From Clostridia bacterium (GTDB lineage: Bacteria; Bacillota; Clostridia; Oscillospirales; Acutalibacteraceae), in NCBI GenBank assembly GCA_017474125.1, contig JAFVIF010000030.1:1-59156 (forward strand): DNA of 59,156 nucleotides, in the 5' to 3' direction. The notes beneath the pieces were generated by a model, which saw only the letters and a list, made by a program, of their open reading frames with translations, searched no databases and was not told the DNA's origin. The translations under genes and the position numbers were made by a program. Within the stretch, counting starts at the first letter, position 1, and the number at the start of each line of letters is the position of its first letter. Below, one piece after another: positions 24,408 to 33,990 of this stretch.

Positions 24408-25298
24408 ATGAAAAAGACAGTTTTTACGGGTATCGGTACCGCGCTTGTAACACCGCTTAATGAAAACGGTATTGATTATGAAGCGTTTGGTCGCCTTATT
24501 GATTGGCAAATTGCCGAAGGCGTAAATGCACTTGTTGTTTGCGGTACTACCGGTGAAGGCTCCACTCTTACCGATGAAGAGCATAGAGCAGCTATTGATT
24601 TTTCAGTTAAAAGAGTTGCAGGCCGAGTTCCCGTTATTGCAGGTACCGGCTCTAACGATACCGCATATGCAATTGAACTTACAAAGCACGCTTGTGAGTG
24701 CGGTGTAGACGGCGTTCTTGTAGTAACACCGTATTATAATAAAGCAACTCAAAAAGGCCTTATTGAAATGTTTAAGGCTATTGCCGATGCATCTACCGCT
24801 CCTGTAATTCTTTATAACGTTCCTTCGAGAACAGGTTGCAATATTGAGCCTAAAACTGTATCCGTGCTTGCAGATCATCCTAATATTGTTGCAATTAAGG
24901 AAGCTTCGGGTAATATTTCTCAAATTGCTGAAACTATTCACCTTGCGGGAGACAGAATTGACGTGTATTCGGGTAACGATGACCAAATCGTTCCGATTCT
25001 TGCTTTAGGCGGCAAGGGTTGTATTTCTGTTCTTTCCAATCCTTTGCCTAAAAAGAGTGTTGAAATCTGCGATAGGTTCTTTAGCGGCGACGTAGCAGGC
25101 TCTGCTAAGCTTCAGCTTGAATTACTTCCTCTTATCAACGCGCTGTTCTGTGAGGTTAATCCTATTCCCGTAAAGTCTGCAATGGCTGCAATGGGCTTTT
25201 GCGATGAATATCTTCGTTCTCCGCTTACCGTTATGGAGCCCGAACACCGCGAGGTGCTTTTTGCGGAGATGCGCAAGCAGGGAATTGATATTAAATAA
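24408..25298 (+). CDS. dapA: 4-hydroxy-tetrahydrodipicolinate synthase, riboswitch-controlled copy
   Basis: Condenses pyruvate with aspartate semialdehyde, the first committed step to diaminopimelate and lysine. At 296 residues it has the TIM-barrel landmarks: GTTGEGSTL with Thr47 and Thr48, LYNVPSRTG with Tyr136 and Arg141, and the Schiff-base Lys164 in IKEASGN. The start at 24408 is fixed by TTGGAGG; the longer frame begins inside the riboswitch. lysA follows 17 nt later. A second dapA (near 48 kb, with dapB) makes this one the lysine-repressible copy. Confidence 0.96.
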   Translation: MKKTVFTGIGTALVTPLNENGIDYEAFGRLIDWQIAEGVNALVVCGTTGEGSTLTDEEHRAAIDFSVKRVAGRVPVIAGTGSNDTAYAIELTKHACECGVDGVLVVTPYYNKATQKGLIEMFKAIADASTAPVILYNVPSRTGCNIEPKTVSVLADHPNIVAIKEASGNISQIAETIHLAGDRIDVYSGNDDQIVPILALGGKGCISVLSNPLPKKSVEICDRFFSGDVAGSAKLQLELLPLINALFCEVNPIPVKSAMAAMGFCDEYLRSPLTVMEPEHREVLFAEMRKQGIDIK

Positions 25299-25315
25299 TT
25301 AAAGGTTGTTATTTT

Positions 25316-26611
25316 ATGCTAAGTAAGAACATAACTGTATCGGCAGACGGAACGCTTCTTTTTGCCGGTTTTAATACCGTTGAGCTTGCAAATAAATACG
25401 GAACACCTCTTTATCTTTTTGATGAGGAGCTTATCAGAGAGCGTATGCGAGAATATAAAAACGCTCTTACCGACTTTTTTTCTACTGATTCGGTACCCGA
25501 ATATGCCAGTAAGGCTTTTTCCTGCAAAAGAATATACGAGATTGCCGCAGAAGAGGGGATTAATGTTGACGTTGTTTCTGTCGGTGAGCTTTATACAGCT
25601 TATAAGGCGGGCTTTCCTACGGGAAATTGCTTTTTCCACGGCAACAATAAAACCGATGAAGATATAATATTTGCTATTGAGCTCGGTATAGGCTGTTTTG
25701 TGGTTGATAATCTTGATGAGCTTTATGCTATTAACCGCATTGCAGAAGAAAAGGGAATATGCCAAAATGTTATTTTAAGGGTTACCCCGGGTATTGATCC
25801 GCATACTCATAAAAAAATTTCAACCGGCTCGGTTGAATCTAAGTTTGGTATGGCCATTGAAACAGGAGATGCTTTTAACGGTGTTGAAGCTGCGCTTTCT
25901 CTTTCTAATCTTAAGCTTCACGGTTTTCATTGTCATATAGGTTCTCAAATTTTTGAATCACAGCCTTTTGTTACTGCGGCAGAGGTTATGGTCTCTTTTA
26001 TGGTTGACGTCAAGAAAATGTTTGGTTATACTGCCGATACTCTTAATCTTGGCGGCGGATTTGGTGTCAGATACGTTGAAAATGACCCCATAATCAATTA
26101 TCGTGAAAGAATTGAAGAAGTTGCCGTTAAGGTTAAAAAGATTTGCGAGAACGAAAATTTCCCCCTACCACGTATTCTTATGGAGCCCGGCAGAAGCCTT
26201 GTTGCTGATGCAGGTATGACACTTTATACTGTTGGCAGTGTTAAGGAAATCGAAGGCTATACCAATTATGTTTCTGTTGACGGTGGTATGACCGATAACC
26301 CCCGTTACGCGCTTTATGAATCGGAATATACCGTTTATAACGCATCAAATGCAGGCGCTGAGCCGGATTACGTTGCAACGATAGCAGGCCGATGCTGTGA
26401 GTCGGGTGACCTCATTCAAGAAAATGTGAAGATTAAAAAGCCTTGCCGCGGTGATATAATTGCCGTTGCAACCACAGGTGCTTATAATTATTCTATGGCT
26501 TCAAACTATAACCGTGTTGCTCGCCCGCCTGTAGTTATGCTTTCTAAAGACGGTGATTATTTAGCGGTTAAGAGAGAAACTCTTGATGATATAATCGCAC
26601 TTGATGTATAA
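25316..26611 (+). CDS. lysA: Diaminopimelate decarboxylase
   Basis: Removes CO2 from meso-diaminopimelate to give lysine; PLP-dependent, cytoplasmic. Landmarks: PLP lysine Lys66 in YASKAF, His208 in HCHIGSQ, the glycine-rich phosphate loop LGGGFG at 245-250, EPGRSLVADAG at 290-300, and the catalytic pair Cys361-Glu362 in CESGD. Length 431 is normal. The ribosome binding site (AAAGG) is modest. It is the last gene of the lysine-riboswitch operon. Confidence 0.96.
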   Translation: MLSKNITVSADGTLLFAGFNTVELANKYGTPLYLFDEELIRERMREYKNALTDFFSTDSVPEYASKAFSCKRIYEIAAEEGINVDVVSVGELYTAYKAGFPTGNCFFHGNNKTDEDIIFAIELGIGCFVVDNLDELYAINRIAEEKGICQNVILRVTPGIDPHTHKKISTGSVESKFGMAIETGDAFNGVEAALSLSNLKLHGFHCHIGSQIFESQPFVTAAEVMVSFMVDVKKMFGYTADTLNLGGGFGVRYVENDPIINYRERIEEVAVKVKKICENENFPLPRILMEPGRSLVADAGMTLYTVGSVKEIEGYTNYVSVDGGMTDNPRYALYESEYTVYNASNAGAEPDYVATIAGRCCESGDLIQENVKIKKPCRGDIIAVATTGAYNYSMASNYNRVARPPVVMLSKDGDYLAVKRETLDDIIALDV

Positions 26612-26615
26612 AATT

Positions 26616-26639
26616 AAGCTCCTGTATAAACAGGAGCTT
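26616..26639. terminator. Terminator between lysA and purF-like gene
   Basis: A 10-bp stem AAGCTCCTGT/ACAGGAGCTT with loop ATAA, four bases after the lysA stop and six before the convergent purF stop. Confidence 0.85.
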
Positions 26640-26645
26640 TTAAAT

Positions 26646-28055
26646 TTATTCTTTACCGTTCCAGCAGTAGGTACAAAGCTTGTCTACGTCGAGACCAACG
26701 GCATTCAGCATATCGTCGAGTCGCTGATAGCGAAGGGAAGTGAAATGAAGCTTGTCACAAATTGCATCAACCATAGTTTGGTATTTCTCGCTGTCGGGGT
26801 TGGCATATTCGCTAAGCACCTCCATGCTTAAGTCGGTAGTGCCCTCGAGCTCGCTAATGGTTTTTCTTGTTATAAGCTCCATTTCAGAGCCTGAACGTGA
26901 AAAACCGAGATATTTACAGCTAAACATAATGGGAGGGCATGCAGGACGAATATGAACCTCTTTAGCGCCGCTTTCATAAAGGAAGTCGGTAGTTTCGCGC
27001 ATTTGCGTTCCGCGAACAATGGAGTCGTCTATTAAAAGCAGGCTTTTGCCGTCAATTAAATCGTGAACAGGAATTAATTTCATTTTGGCTATAAGCTTTC
27101 TCTTGCTTTGATGTGTAGGAGTGAAGGAACGAGGCCAGGTAGGTGTATACTTAACGAATGGGCGAGAATAGGGGACACCCGATTCGTTTGCATAGCCTAT
27201 TGCATGGGCAACACCCGAGTCGGGTACACCTGCAACAATATCGGGCTTAATATGATCACGGCGGGCAAGCGCCTGTCCGCAATTGTTACGCATTTTTTCG
27301 ACGTTAATGCCCTCGTAACAAGAGGAGGGGTAACCGTAATATATCCATAAAAAAGTGCAGATTTTCATATCCTTTCCGGGTTTTACGATAGTTTTAACAC
27401 CTGTTTTGTCCATAACGGTGATTTCGCCGGGGCCCAATTGTTTTAAATCGGTATAGCCTAAATTAAGATAAGCAAAGCTTTCAAAGCTGTAGCAATATCC
27501 ATCCTCTTTAACACCTACCGAAATAGGGGTGCGGCCTAATTTATCTCTTGCGGCGTAAATACCCTTTGGCGTTAAAATAAGCATACTTATTGAACCTTCA
27601 ATAACGTTTTGCGCGTACCTAATGCCGTCTACAAAATTTGATTTTTGGTTTATAAGAGCTGCTACAAGTTCCGTAGGGTTAACTTCACCGTTTTTCATTT
27701 CAAAAAAGTGTGCTTTGTCATCGGTTACCATTTTAGCAAGCTCTTCTGCGTTATTGATTTTACCTACTGTGGTTATTGCGAAGGTGCCGTGATGTGAACG
27801 GATAAGAATGGGCTGAGCTTCGTAATCGGAAATGCTTGCTATTCCCATGTTTCCTTTCATAGAAACGGATTCGTCGGAGAACTTAGTTCTAAAAGGAGCG
27901 TTTTCAATATTATGTATAGATTTATCAAAACCTTCGATTTCATCGTACACAGCCATACCTGCACGACGAGTGCCTAAATGAGAGTGATAGTCAACTCCGT
28001 AAAACAAATCAAATACACAATCTTCATTAGATACTACACCGAAAAAGCCACCCAT
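26646..28055 (-). CDS. purF: Amidophosphoribosyltransferase homologue lacking the N-terminal cysteine
   Basis: A 469-residue PurF relative. PurF makes phosphoribosylamine from PRPP and glutamine, the first step of purine synthesis. The C-terminal PRTase half is intact: the PRPP loop LLLIDDSIVRGTQMRE, preceded by PDIVAGVPDSGVAHA. The N-terminal half has the Ntn glutaminase layout (DYHSHLGTRRAGMAVY, FAITTVGKINNAEEL). However, the nucleophile expected as Cys right after Met (C-G-x-x-G) is absent: the chain begins MGGFFG. The start is fixed by AAAGGA nine bases upstream; the ten-residue longer frame has no Cys in the right place either. Either it uses ammonia, relies on a partner, or has another role. 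Confidence 0.88.
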   Translation of the reverse strand: MGGFFGVVSNEDCVFDLFYGVDYHSHLGTRRAGMAVYDEIEGFDKSIHNIENAPFRTKFSDESVSMKGNMGIASISDYEAQPILIRSHHGTFAITTVGKINNAEELAKMVTDDKAHFFEMKNGEVNPTELVAALINQKSNFVDGIRYAQNVIEGSISMLILTPKGIYAARDKLGRTPISVGVKEDGYCYSFESFAYLNLGYTDLKQLGPGEITVMDKTGVKTIVKPGKDMKICTFLWIYYGYPSSCYEGINVEKMRNNCGQALARRDHIKPDIVAGVPDSGVAHAIGYANESGVPYSRPFVKYTPTWPRSFTPTHQSKRKLIAKMKLIPVHDLIDGKSLLLIDDSIVRGTQMRETTDFLYESGAKEVHIRPACPPIMFSCKYLGFSRSGSEMELITRKTISELEGTTDLSMEVLSEYANPDSEKYQTMVDAICDKLHFTSLRYQRLDDMLNAVGLDVDKLCTYCWNGKE

Positions 28056-28089
28056 AACTTGAATTCCTTTCAAAACAAAATACAATGGT

Positions 28090-28095
28090 ATTATA
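28090..28095 (-). promoter_or_regulatory. Extended -10 promoter of the purF-like gene
   Basis: On the minus strand TGATATAAT; no convincing -35 at 17 nt. The upstream 28096-28220 stretch is AT-rich with no purine riboswitch core seen. Confidence 0.4.
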
Positions 28096-28220
28096 TCAAA
28101 AAAATGTATGAAAATAAAGGGGTAAAAACAAATTTTTATAAAAAAACCAAAATATTTTGCGTATTTGTAATAAATGTGTGTATTTTACTAAATCTATATG
28201 AGTTCTTAATAAGGAATATA

Positions 28221-28250
28221 AAAATCGACAGATTTTAGTCTGTCGATTTT
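28221..28250 (-). terminator. Terminator of the first surface-protein/GH16 operon
   Basis: A 12-bp stem AAAATCGACAGA/TCTGTCGATTTT with a 6-nt loop and T-run on the minus strand, six bases past the GH16 stop. Confidence 0.9.
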
Positions 28251-28255
28251 TATAC

Positions 28256-30118
28256 TTAGTATACTCCGCCTGTTGGGTTGTTGGGGTAGAAGATTTTGCT
28301 TGTGCCGGAATCCTTTTTCTGGTCCCAACCGGTTATTAGCTGAGGATTCTTTGCATCGCTTTGATAAATACGAACGTAGTCAACAAGCATTTCGGTATAT
28401 TCAGGATGCACGTCGGTCTTATAAGTTGTACCGTAGGTAGCAAGGCCCATTCTGCAACGCATAATATGATAGTTCATAAGGCAATGAGCGGAAATAGAAG
28501 TGTTGTCAGCGAATTCGTAATCAAGGAACTTCTTTCCGTCAAAAGCGTATATAATTCTGTCTTTGTCCCAATAGCAAGACCAAGTGTGGAATTCGGTGGT
28601 CAAATCGTCGCCATAGCGTTCTTTATCGTAATTGTAGCGAAGACTGTTTTTACCTTTTGTATCGTACTTGCTGCCGCCAAGACCGGAATGTCCGGAGTAT
28701 GTGTTACCTGCGATGTCTCTTTCTGTCCACCATAAATGCAAGGTGCTGGTGAAGTAGTCGTCTCTGCCGTAGTTTTCAAGTATATCCATTTCGGTCATAA
28801 CGGTACGATTTTGGTTACCGAAACGCTTTTCAAAGTCGGTGCCTGAAGTGGTTGAACCGTTAGGCCAAAGGGAAGTACATGCGGGCACGTCGCCTAAGTT
28901 TGCTTTAATTTCAATAAGGCCGTAACGGAAAATCATAGTCCAATAGGTTGAAAGCTGAGCGCCGACAAAGTCCTTGTCGGTAACCTTTTGGGTGCCCATA
29001 TGTAAATAACCGTCGGAAGTATAAATTAAGTCTTTTAAGTTACTGCCTTTATACAGAGATTCATCGTATACGTTTTGCCAATAAACGTTACCGCCAAGGC
29101 AGGAAGCGCCGGCGGGGGAATTTACTTCGGTACGGTAGTCGCTCCACATATTATAGTCTAATTTTGCGGCGTCAAATTCGTCGTGCCAGTTAAGGGTGTA
29201 TACGTCTTTTTTTGTTGCATCGTATTTACCGTTAACTGTGTGACCGTCAGACCAAGCTATTCCGGCGCCGCTTTCAAAACCTTTTTTGATTTCATCGACA
29301 AAGTAAGCAACGGCGGTGTGGGTAGCAAGATCGGTGCCACCTTTAATTACGATTTTATTACCGATTACTTTAATAATGTAGTTATCGCCCTCGACTTTAA
29401 CTGTTTTTGAAATTTCTCGGTCGCAGTCGCCGATAAGTATTTCATATTCGGTCTCTTTATCAAAATCTTCAACAGACTGAACGTTATAACCGCAGTTATT
29501 ATAGGTTGTGACGAACTCTTCGGCATTCATACCGTAAAGATAAGAACCGAAACGGGGAAGAACTACGGTATAAAGGCCGAGATCGGTTCCGTTGGACGAG
29601 TTGTCAATATTTCCGGTCTTATGCTCGTAAATAAATTCATAGTTTGTTTTGAGCTTTGCCCAAGTTTCAGGCGACTGGCAGAAGGTATTGATAAACCAAG
29701 TTGCCGCGGCGTAAATTGTTTCACCATCAATAGCTTGAATACATATTTTTTCACCAATAACAGTAATTATAAAATCACTTGCGTGATTATTGCGGTTATC
29801 TTTAAGACGCTTTAAAGCTTCGGCAGACTCCTCACGGTCGGTGTTACCGATGAGTATTTCATAGTTGCCATCGAAATCTTCATAAGCTGCGTCTTTTTTA
29901 TAGGTGACGGCAACGCCAAAGTTGTCTTTTATAGCGTTACGAATCTCTTTAGCGCTGTTTTCGATGTTAAGGTCAACATTATCGAAGGGACGGGTAACAG
30001 CGTAAACGAATCTGCCATCATCGTTAACTCCCGAAGGCACAGAAGCTGCAGAGCAAGCGCAAAGGCCGATAATCATAGACAAACTAAGGATAAAACAAAT
30101 TATACTTTTGAATTTCAT
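28256..30118 (-). CDS. GH16-family glycoside hydrolase lipoprotein, copy 1
   Basis: A 620-residue lipoprotein. The signal peptide ends in lipobox LCAC, lipid attachment at Cys22. Two copies of a small alpha/beta module follow (about 35-165 and 180-280), each with YEILIG[ND].[TC]DRE and a GEKICIQA/GNKIVIKG strand, like the N-terminal accessory domain of GH67 and related enzymes. Residues 305-605 form a GH16 beta-jelly roll with the catalytic ExDxxE motif EMDILE (Glu443, Asp445, Glu448). GH16 enzymes cut beta-1,3, beta-1,3/1,4-glucans or galactans; the substrate here is unknown. The chain ends in PNNPTGGVY, a tail shared with copy 2. It lies 19 nt after the surface protein gene and shares its promoter. 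Confidence 0.9.
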   Translation of the reverse strand: MKFKSIICFILSLSMIIGLCACSAASVPSGVNDDGRFVYAVTRPFDNVDLNIENSAKEIRNAIKDNFGVAVTYKKDAAYEDFDGNYEILIGNTDREESAEALKRLKDNRNNHASDFIITVIGEKICIQAIDGETIYAAATWFINTFCQSPETWAKLKTNYEFIYEHKTGNIDNSSNGTDLGLYTVVLPRFGSYLYGMNAEEFVTTYNNCGYNVQSVEDFDKETEYEILIGDCDREISKTVKVEGDNYIIKVIGNKIVIKGGTDLATHTAVAYFVDEIKKGFESGAGIAWSDGHTVNGKYDATKKDVYTLNWHDEFDAAKLDYNMWSDYRTEVNSPAGASCLGGNVYWQNVYDESLYKGSNLKDLIYTSDGYLHMGTQKVTDKDFVGAQLSTYWTMIFRYGLIEIKANLGDVPACTSLWPNGSTTSGTDFEKRFGNQNRTVMTEMDILENYGRDDYFTSTLHLWWTERDIAGNTYSGHSGLGGSKYDTKGKNSLRYNYDKERYGDDLTTEFHTWSCYWDKDRIIYAFDGKKFLDYEFADNTSISAHCLMNYHIMRCRMGLATYGTTYKTDVHPEYTEMLVDYVRIYQSDAKNPQLITGWDQKKDSGTSKIFYPNNPTGGVY

Positions 30119-30137
30119 AATAATTTACCGTCCTTTC

Positions 30138-33100
30138 TTATGCTTTTTTACTTTTATTGGATTTTATAATAATAAGTGCGATTCCGCCGAGTATAATTAC
30201 TGCGCCAACACAAATTATTATAATAATCCAAGGAGCTATGCCGTTGTCATCTAATGATAAATCAATAATAGTTGAAACGTCAATTTTGTTTTCGTCCTGC
30301 TGTGATGAAACGTATTCGGTGTACGTTACAGGAGTGGATAACGGAACGTCGTTTGCAAGAGTAAAGGTGACGTCGTCAATGAATAGCTCAACTCCACCGG
30401 GGGTTTGAATACTTGCATAAGATTCTACGGAGTTAAAGGTGTAAGACACTTCATGCCATTGTCCGTCGGTAAGGTCGTTTATGGCAACAACAGGGTAGTA
30501 GTCGCCGGTTGTTGACCACGCGTATACATAGTTTCGGGAAGAAACAACCTTGATTGCGCCGTTTGTATGGCTATACTTGCCCATTTTAACCTTGAAGGAA
30601 ACAGTGTAACGTTCACCTTCGGCAATTTTATCGGTTGTGTTAAGTACAAGTGCGTTTTCATAATGAACGGAATTTCCTAAACGGTGTAGCGAATATCTGC
30701 CGCTTGTAACGTTATCCTTAGAATTGCCTTCCGCTTCGCTATCGTACACTCTGTAGTCAAAGTCGAAGGTGGACATAACTTTATACTTTTTGAAAGGGCT
30801 GTGATATGCGTTGTTATCGAAATCCTGTACTACCTTACGTTCCAAAAATCGCGCGTAAACTATAAATGCAGTATCGGCAAACTTCATATCTTCTCTTTTA
30901 AGTTCTGCAAAGCTACCGTCAGCAGAAAGAATATAATATCCTTTGAAAACCTTATCTCCGTTTTTGGGATTCTCCGGAAGCTTTTTAGCAAAGCTGGAGC
31001 CCGGCTTACCTGTAATGTAGGCGGGTACGTCCTTGCTGTCTTGAGAGTTAATAACAACAACGGAATGACCGGCAGGTACAGCAGAAATTACAACGTTGTC
31101 AATGTAAATGATACCCTCCTCACCGCCGTTTACACGTAGATAAAGAGCGTTGTAAGCAATGTCGGTAAGCTTGTTGGCATCAACGAGTAGTGTTGTGGAG
31201 TGCCATTTATTCGATTGAACGTTTATGTCGATATCGACAGAGGACATAATCACAGGTACAGCCCAGTAGTTGTCAGGATGTCCGGTAGATAGAGAAAGTG
31301 AAAAAGGAGTAGAAGGGGCTTTTTTAATGTAATAGTTAACGGTAACTATATATTGTGTTTTTTCTTTTGCTGTGAAGGCTTTGTCTTTATATGCAATTGC
31401 CGCATACGAAGAAAGAGTTTCAAGAGGTTTGGTTCTGTCGAAAGCTAAAACCTTATTACCTGAAAGCGCCTTGTTGAAGGAAATAACATGGCCGTCGCGG
31501 CGCATATTTCTGTGTGATTCACCTCTGTGAGGAATGTCGTATTTCTCAAAGGTGTAGGTAATTGTTGTGGCGGGCTTCCAACCTGCATAAACTGTGATGG
31601 CAGTATCAGCGGCGTAGGTTTCAGCAGTAAACTTTTCAGTGCATTCTGCATCGGTGTACCAACCTGTGAAACTATAACCGAAATTTGTGGGAGTGGCAGG
31701 GAAGTCGATTTTTTCTCCTGCTTCACCCTGAGAAAGGTGAAATCCTTCATCATTATTGTATTCGAAGAATACGTAGGGAGGCTCTACTTTCTCAACTCTA
31801 ACGTTATCAACGTATACGTCAGCACGTGCATTTTCCGTTCTGTCAGCTGAATAGAACATTAAGAAAAGGGCATTAGCTGCGGGATCGGTAAAGGTCGGGC
31901 TAACAAATATCTCCTCTTTAATCCATTCTTTATCCTTGGTATCAACTACAACGGTATTGGATGGGTATTGCTTGAATTGCGGAGCCCAAACATTGCTGCC
32001 GTTACCTGTTGCAGGAATAATTTCGGTGCCGTTCTTAGCCTTAGAACCCGATTTGCGGTAATAAGTAATTTTATAAACCGCATTAGGCACAACCTTACCG
32101 ATAATAAGATAACTGTCTATGGAGTTTATGCGTTCGTGAAATTTAAATGTTGTGCCGTTGTATTCGTATGATTTGGAAGCATCGAAAACGAAATGTGCGG
32201 CATAATTATCATCAATACCTATACCGTCGCCTTTATTTATAAATATACTGTACTGCGCTCTGCCGGTAATAGGATACTCATAGTTTTCAAAGGTTATGGG
32301 AATTGCGCTCCATTTTGCATAAACGTTAGTAATACCTTCGTCGAAGGTGGTAGCGGTAAATGGAACAGTAAGTTCGGCGTCAGCATACCAACCAAGGAAA
32401 TCGCATCTTGAGTCGGTAAGTGTAGGAAGTTCAAAAGAATTTCCTGCGATTCCGCTGATAACGTTATTTTTAATAGAAGGAATGTTAGAGTGTATGAAAA
32501 GTGCCGGTCCGGAAATAGCTTCTACCGAAACGTTATCAATGTACGCATTAACAAATGCATTGGCAGTAGAATCAGCGGAATTTATCATTAAATAGAGAGC
32601 ATCATATCCCTTGCCAATGGTTTCTTTCGTAAAGAAATATAATTCTTCCTTTACCCATTCGGTGTCGGTAGCCGAAATAGATACAGAAGAGTCGGCGTAA
32701 CTTGAATAACCGCCGTAAACGTTAGAAATGTTAGCAGTGGCAAAAATTATTTTGAAATCGCTCTGGCAATCATCGGCGGCTTTTCTCATATAAGAAACCT
32801 TATATAGAGTGTTTGGGGTAACCTTTTGCGCAACTACTACGCCGTTATCGGTTGAGCGAGCACGTTCAAAGAATTTATAAGTCGTTCCTTTGTATTCATA
32901 TTCTGCATCGCCGTCATAATAGAAGTTTAGAGCGTAATTATCATCAAAACCGAGCTTATCACCTTTTCTGATAAACATAGTATAAACGGATCTGTTAGCG
33001 ATTGTGTATTCGTAATTTTCAAAGGTAATTGGGGGATCGCTCCACTTTGCATAAGCGTAAGTAAAACCTTCGGCAAGCGTAGTGGCTGTAAAAGGTACGG

Positions 33101-33890
33101 TAAGCTCTGCATCGGCGTACCAACCGAGGAATTCACATCTTGAGTCGGTAGGAGTGGGAAGGGTAATAGCATCGCCAATCTTACCTTTAATTATATCGTT
33201 TGCAATATTAGTGTTGTTGTAGTTTAAGAATAGAACGTTGCCGGTAACGGCCTCCACGGTAACGTTGTCAACGTATGCGTCAACAAAAGCATCGGCTGAA
33301 GGATCTGCAGAGTTGAATAGGATGAAGAGAGCGTTAAAAGCTTCACCTTTGAGCTTTGTGGTAAAATATACAACCTCTTTAACCCACTCTTTATCATCAG
33401 ATGCTACTTGTACGAGAGAATCGGAACATTCAGCGTATCCGCCAAAAATATTACTGGACTGAGCAGTAGCAAACTTGATTTTAAAGTCGCTTTGACAGTT
33501 TTCTCCCGCTTTTCTCATATACGTTACTCTATATAATGTGTTATCTTCTACCTTGTTTGCGATTAATGCAAAGTTATCTGTAGAGATGGCGCGTGTATTT
33601 AACTGGTATTCGGCTCCGTTGTGGATTCCGATTGCGTCACCGTCGTAATTGAAGTTTAACGCATAGTCATCATCAAAACCTGCTTTTTCACTATTCTTAA
33701 TTGACATAGTGTTTAAAGCTCTGCCGAAAATTTTGTGTGGATAGTTTTCGAAGGTGACAACCGTTTCGGAATTAACTTCGTCCGCCTTGGCATAAAAGCT
33801 CATCGGCACGTAAAGAGAGCCGATAAGAAGCAAAGCAGCGCAAATTAAACCTATTAGCTTGTTTAATTTGATGGTGTTGGATTTGAACAT
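30138..33890 (-). CDS. Giant repeat surface protein with InlB-like and carbohydrate-binding-like modules, copy 1
   Basis: A 1250-residue secreted protein with an N-terminal signal peptide and a C-terminal transmembrane helix (PWIIIIICVGAVIILGGIAL) plus a basic tail. Between them five CBM4/9-like jelly-roll modules of about 165 residues (each starting TFENY or similar and ending VDAYVDNVTVE or the like) alternate with four InlB-B/Listeria-Bacteroides-type repeats of about 65 residues (FLGWYADAELTVPFTATT, ending YAKW). The start at 33890 follows AAAGGAG; a TTG six bases earlier is less likely. It probably stands on the cell surface and binds a glycan that the co-transcribed GH16 lipoprotein cuts; this is inference. 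Confidence 0.85.
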   Translation of the reverse strand: MFKSNTIKLNKLIGLICAALLLIGSLYVPMSFYAKADEVNSETVVTFENYPHKIFGRALNTMSIKNSEKAGFDDDYALNFNYDGDAIGIHNGAEYQLNTRAISTDNFALIANKVEDNTLYRVTYMRKAGENCQSDFKIKFATAQSSNIFGGYAECSDSLVQVASDDKEWVKEVVYFTTKLKGEAFNALFILFNSADPSADAFVDAYVDNVTVEAVTGNVLFLNYNNTNIANDIIKGKIGDAITLPTPTDSRCEFLGWYADAELTVPFTATTLAEGFTYAYAKWSDPPITFENYEYTIANRSVYTMFIRKGDKLGFDDNYALNFYYDGDAEYEYKGTTYKFFERARSTDNGVVVAQKVTPNTLYKVSYMRKAADDCQSDFKIIFATANISNVYGGYSSYADSSVSISATDTEWVKEELYFFTKETIGKGYDALYLMINSADSTANAFVNAYIDNVSVEAISGPALFIHSNIPSIKNNVISGIAGNSFELPTLTDSRCDFLGWYADAELTVPFTATTFDEGITNVYAKWSAIPITFENYEYPITGRAQYSIFINKGDGIGIDDNYAAHFVFDASKSYEYNGTTFKFHERINSIDSYLIIGKVVPNAVYKITYYRKSGSKAKNGTEIIPATGNGSNVWAPQFKQYPSNTVVVDTKDKEWIKEEIFVSPTFTDPAANALFLMFYSADRTENARADVYVDNVRVEKVEPPYVFFEYNNDEGFHLSQGEAGEKIDFPATPTNFGYSFTGWYTDAECTEKFTAETYAADTAITVYAGWKPATTITYTFEKYDIPHRGESHRNMRRDGHVISFNKALSGNKVLAFDRTKPLETLSSYAAIAYKDKAFTAKEKTQYIVTVNYYIKKAPSTPFSLSLSTGHPDNYWAVPVIMSSVDIDINVQSNKWHSTTLLVDANKLTDIAYNALYLRVNGGEEGIIYIDNVVISAVPAGHSVVVINSQDSKDVPAYITGKPGSSFAKKLPENPKNGDKVFKGYYILSADGSFAELKREDMKFADTAFIVYARFLERKVVQDFDNNAYHSPFKKYKVMSTFDFDYRVYDSEAEGNSKDNVTSGRYSLHRLGNSVHYENALVLNTTDKIAEGERYTVSFKVKMGKYSHTNGAIKVVSSRNYVYAWSTTGDYYPVVAINDLTDGQWHEVSYTFNSVESYASIQTPGGVELFIDDVTFTLANDVPLSTPVTYTEYVSSQQDENKIDVSTIIDLSLDDNGIAPWIIIIICVGAVIILGGIALIIIKSNKSKKA

Positions 33891-33961
33891 AAGCAATACT
33901 CCTTTAATTATTTGAAATTACAAATTGGTTGTATCTACACAAAGTGCAATTTTACACCTAT

Positions 33962-33990
33962 ATTATATTTCATATTTCGTGTTAAAACAA
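33962..33990 (-). promoter_or_regulatory. Promoter of the first surface-protein/GH16 operon
   Basis: On the minus strand TTGTTT, 17 nt, TATAAT, about 70 nt before the gene. Confidence 0.65.

Noticed and set aside
27978-28238. An 86-codon plus-strand frame over the purF start and its upstream region
   Set aside because: It is antisense to purF at its beginning, very AT-rich afterwards, and lacks a ribosome binding site.
28056-28255. Possible purine riboswitch upstream of the purF-like gene
   Set aside because: No conserved purine-riboswitch core or matching stems could be found in this AT-rich stretch.
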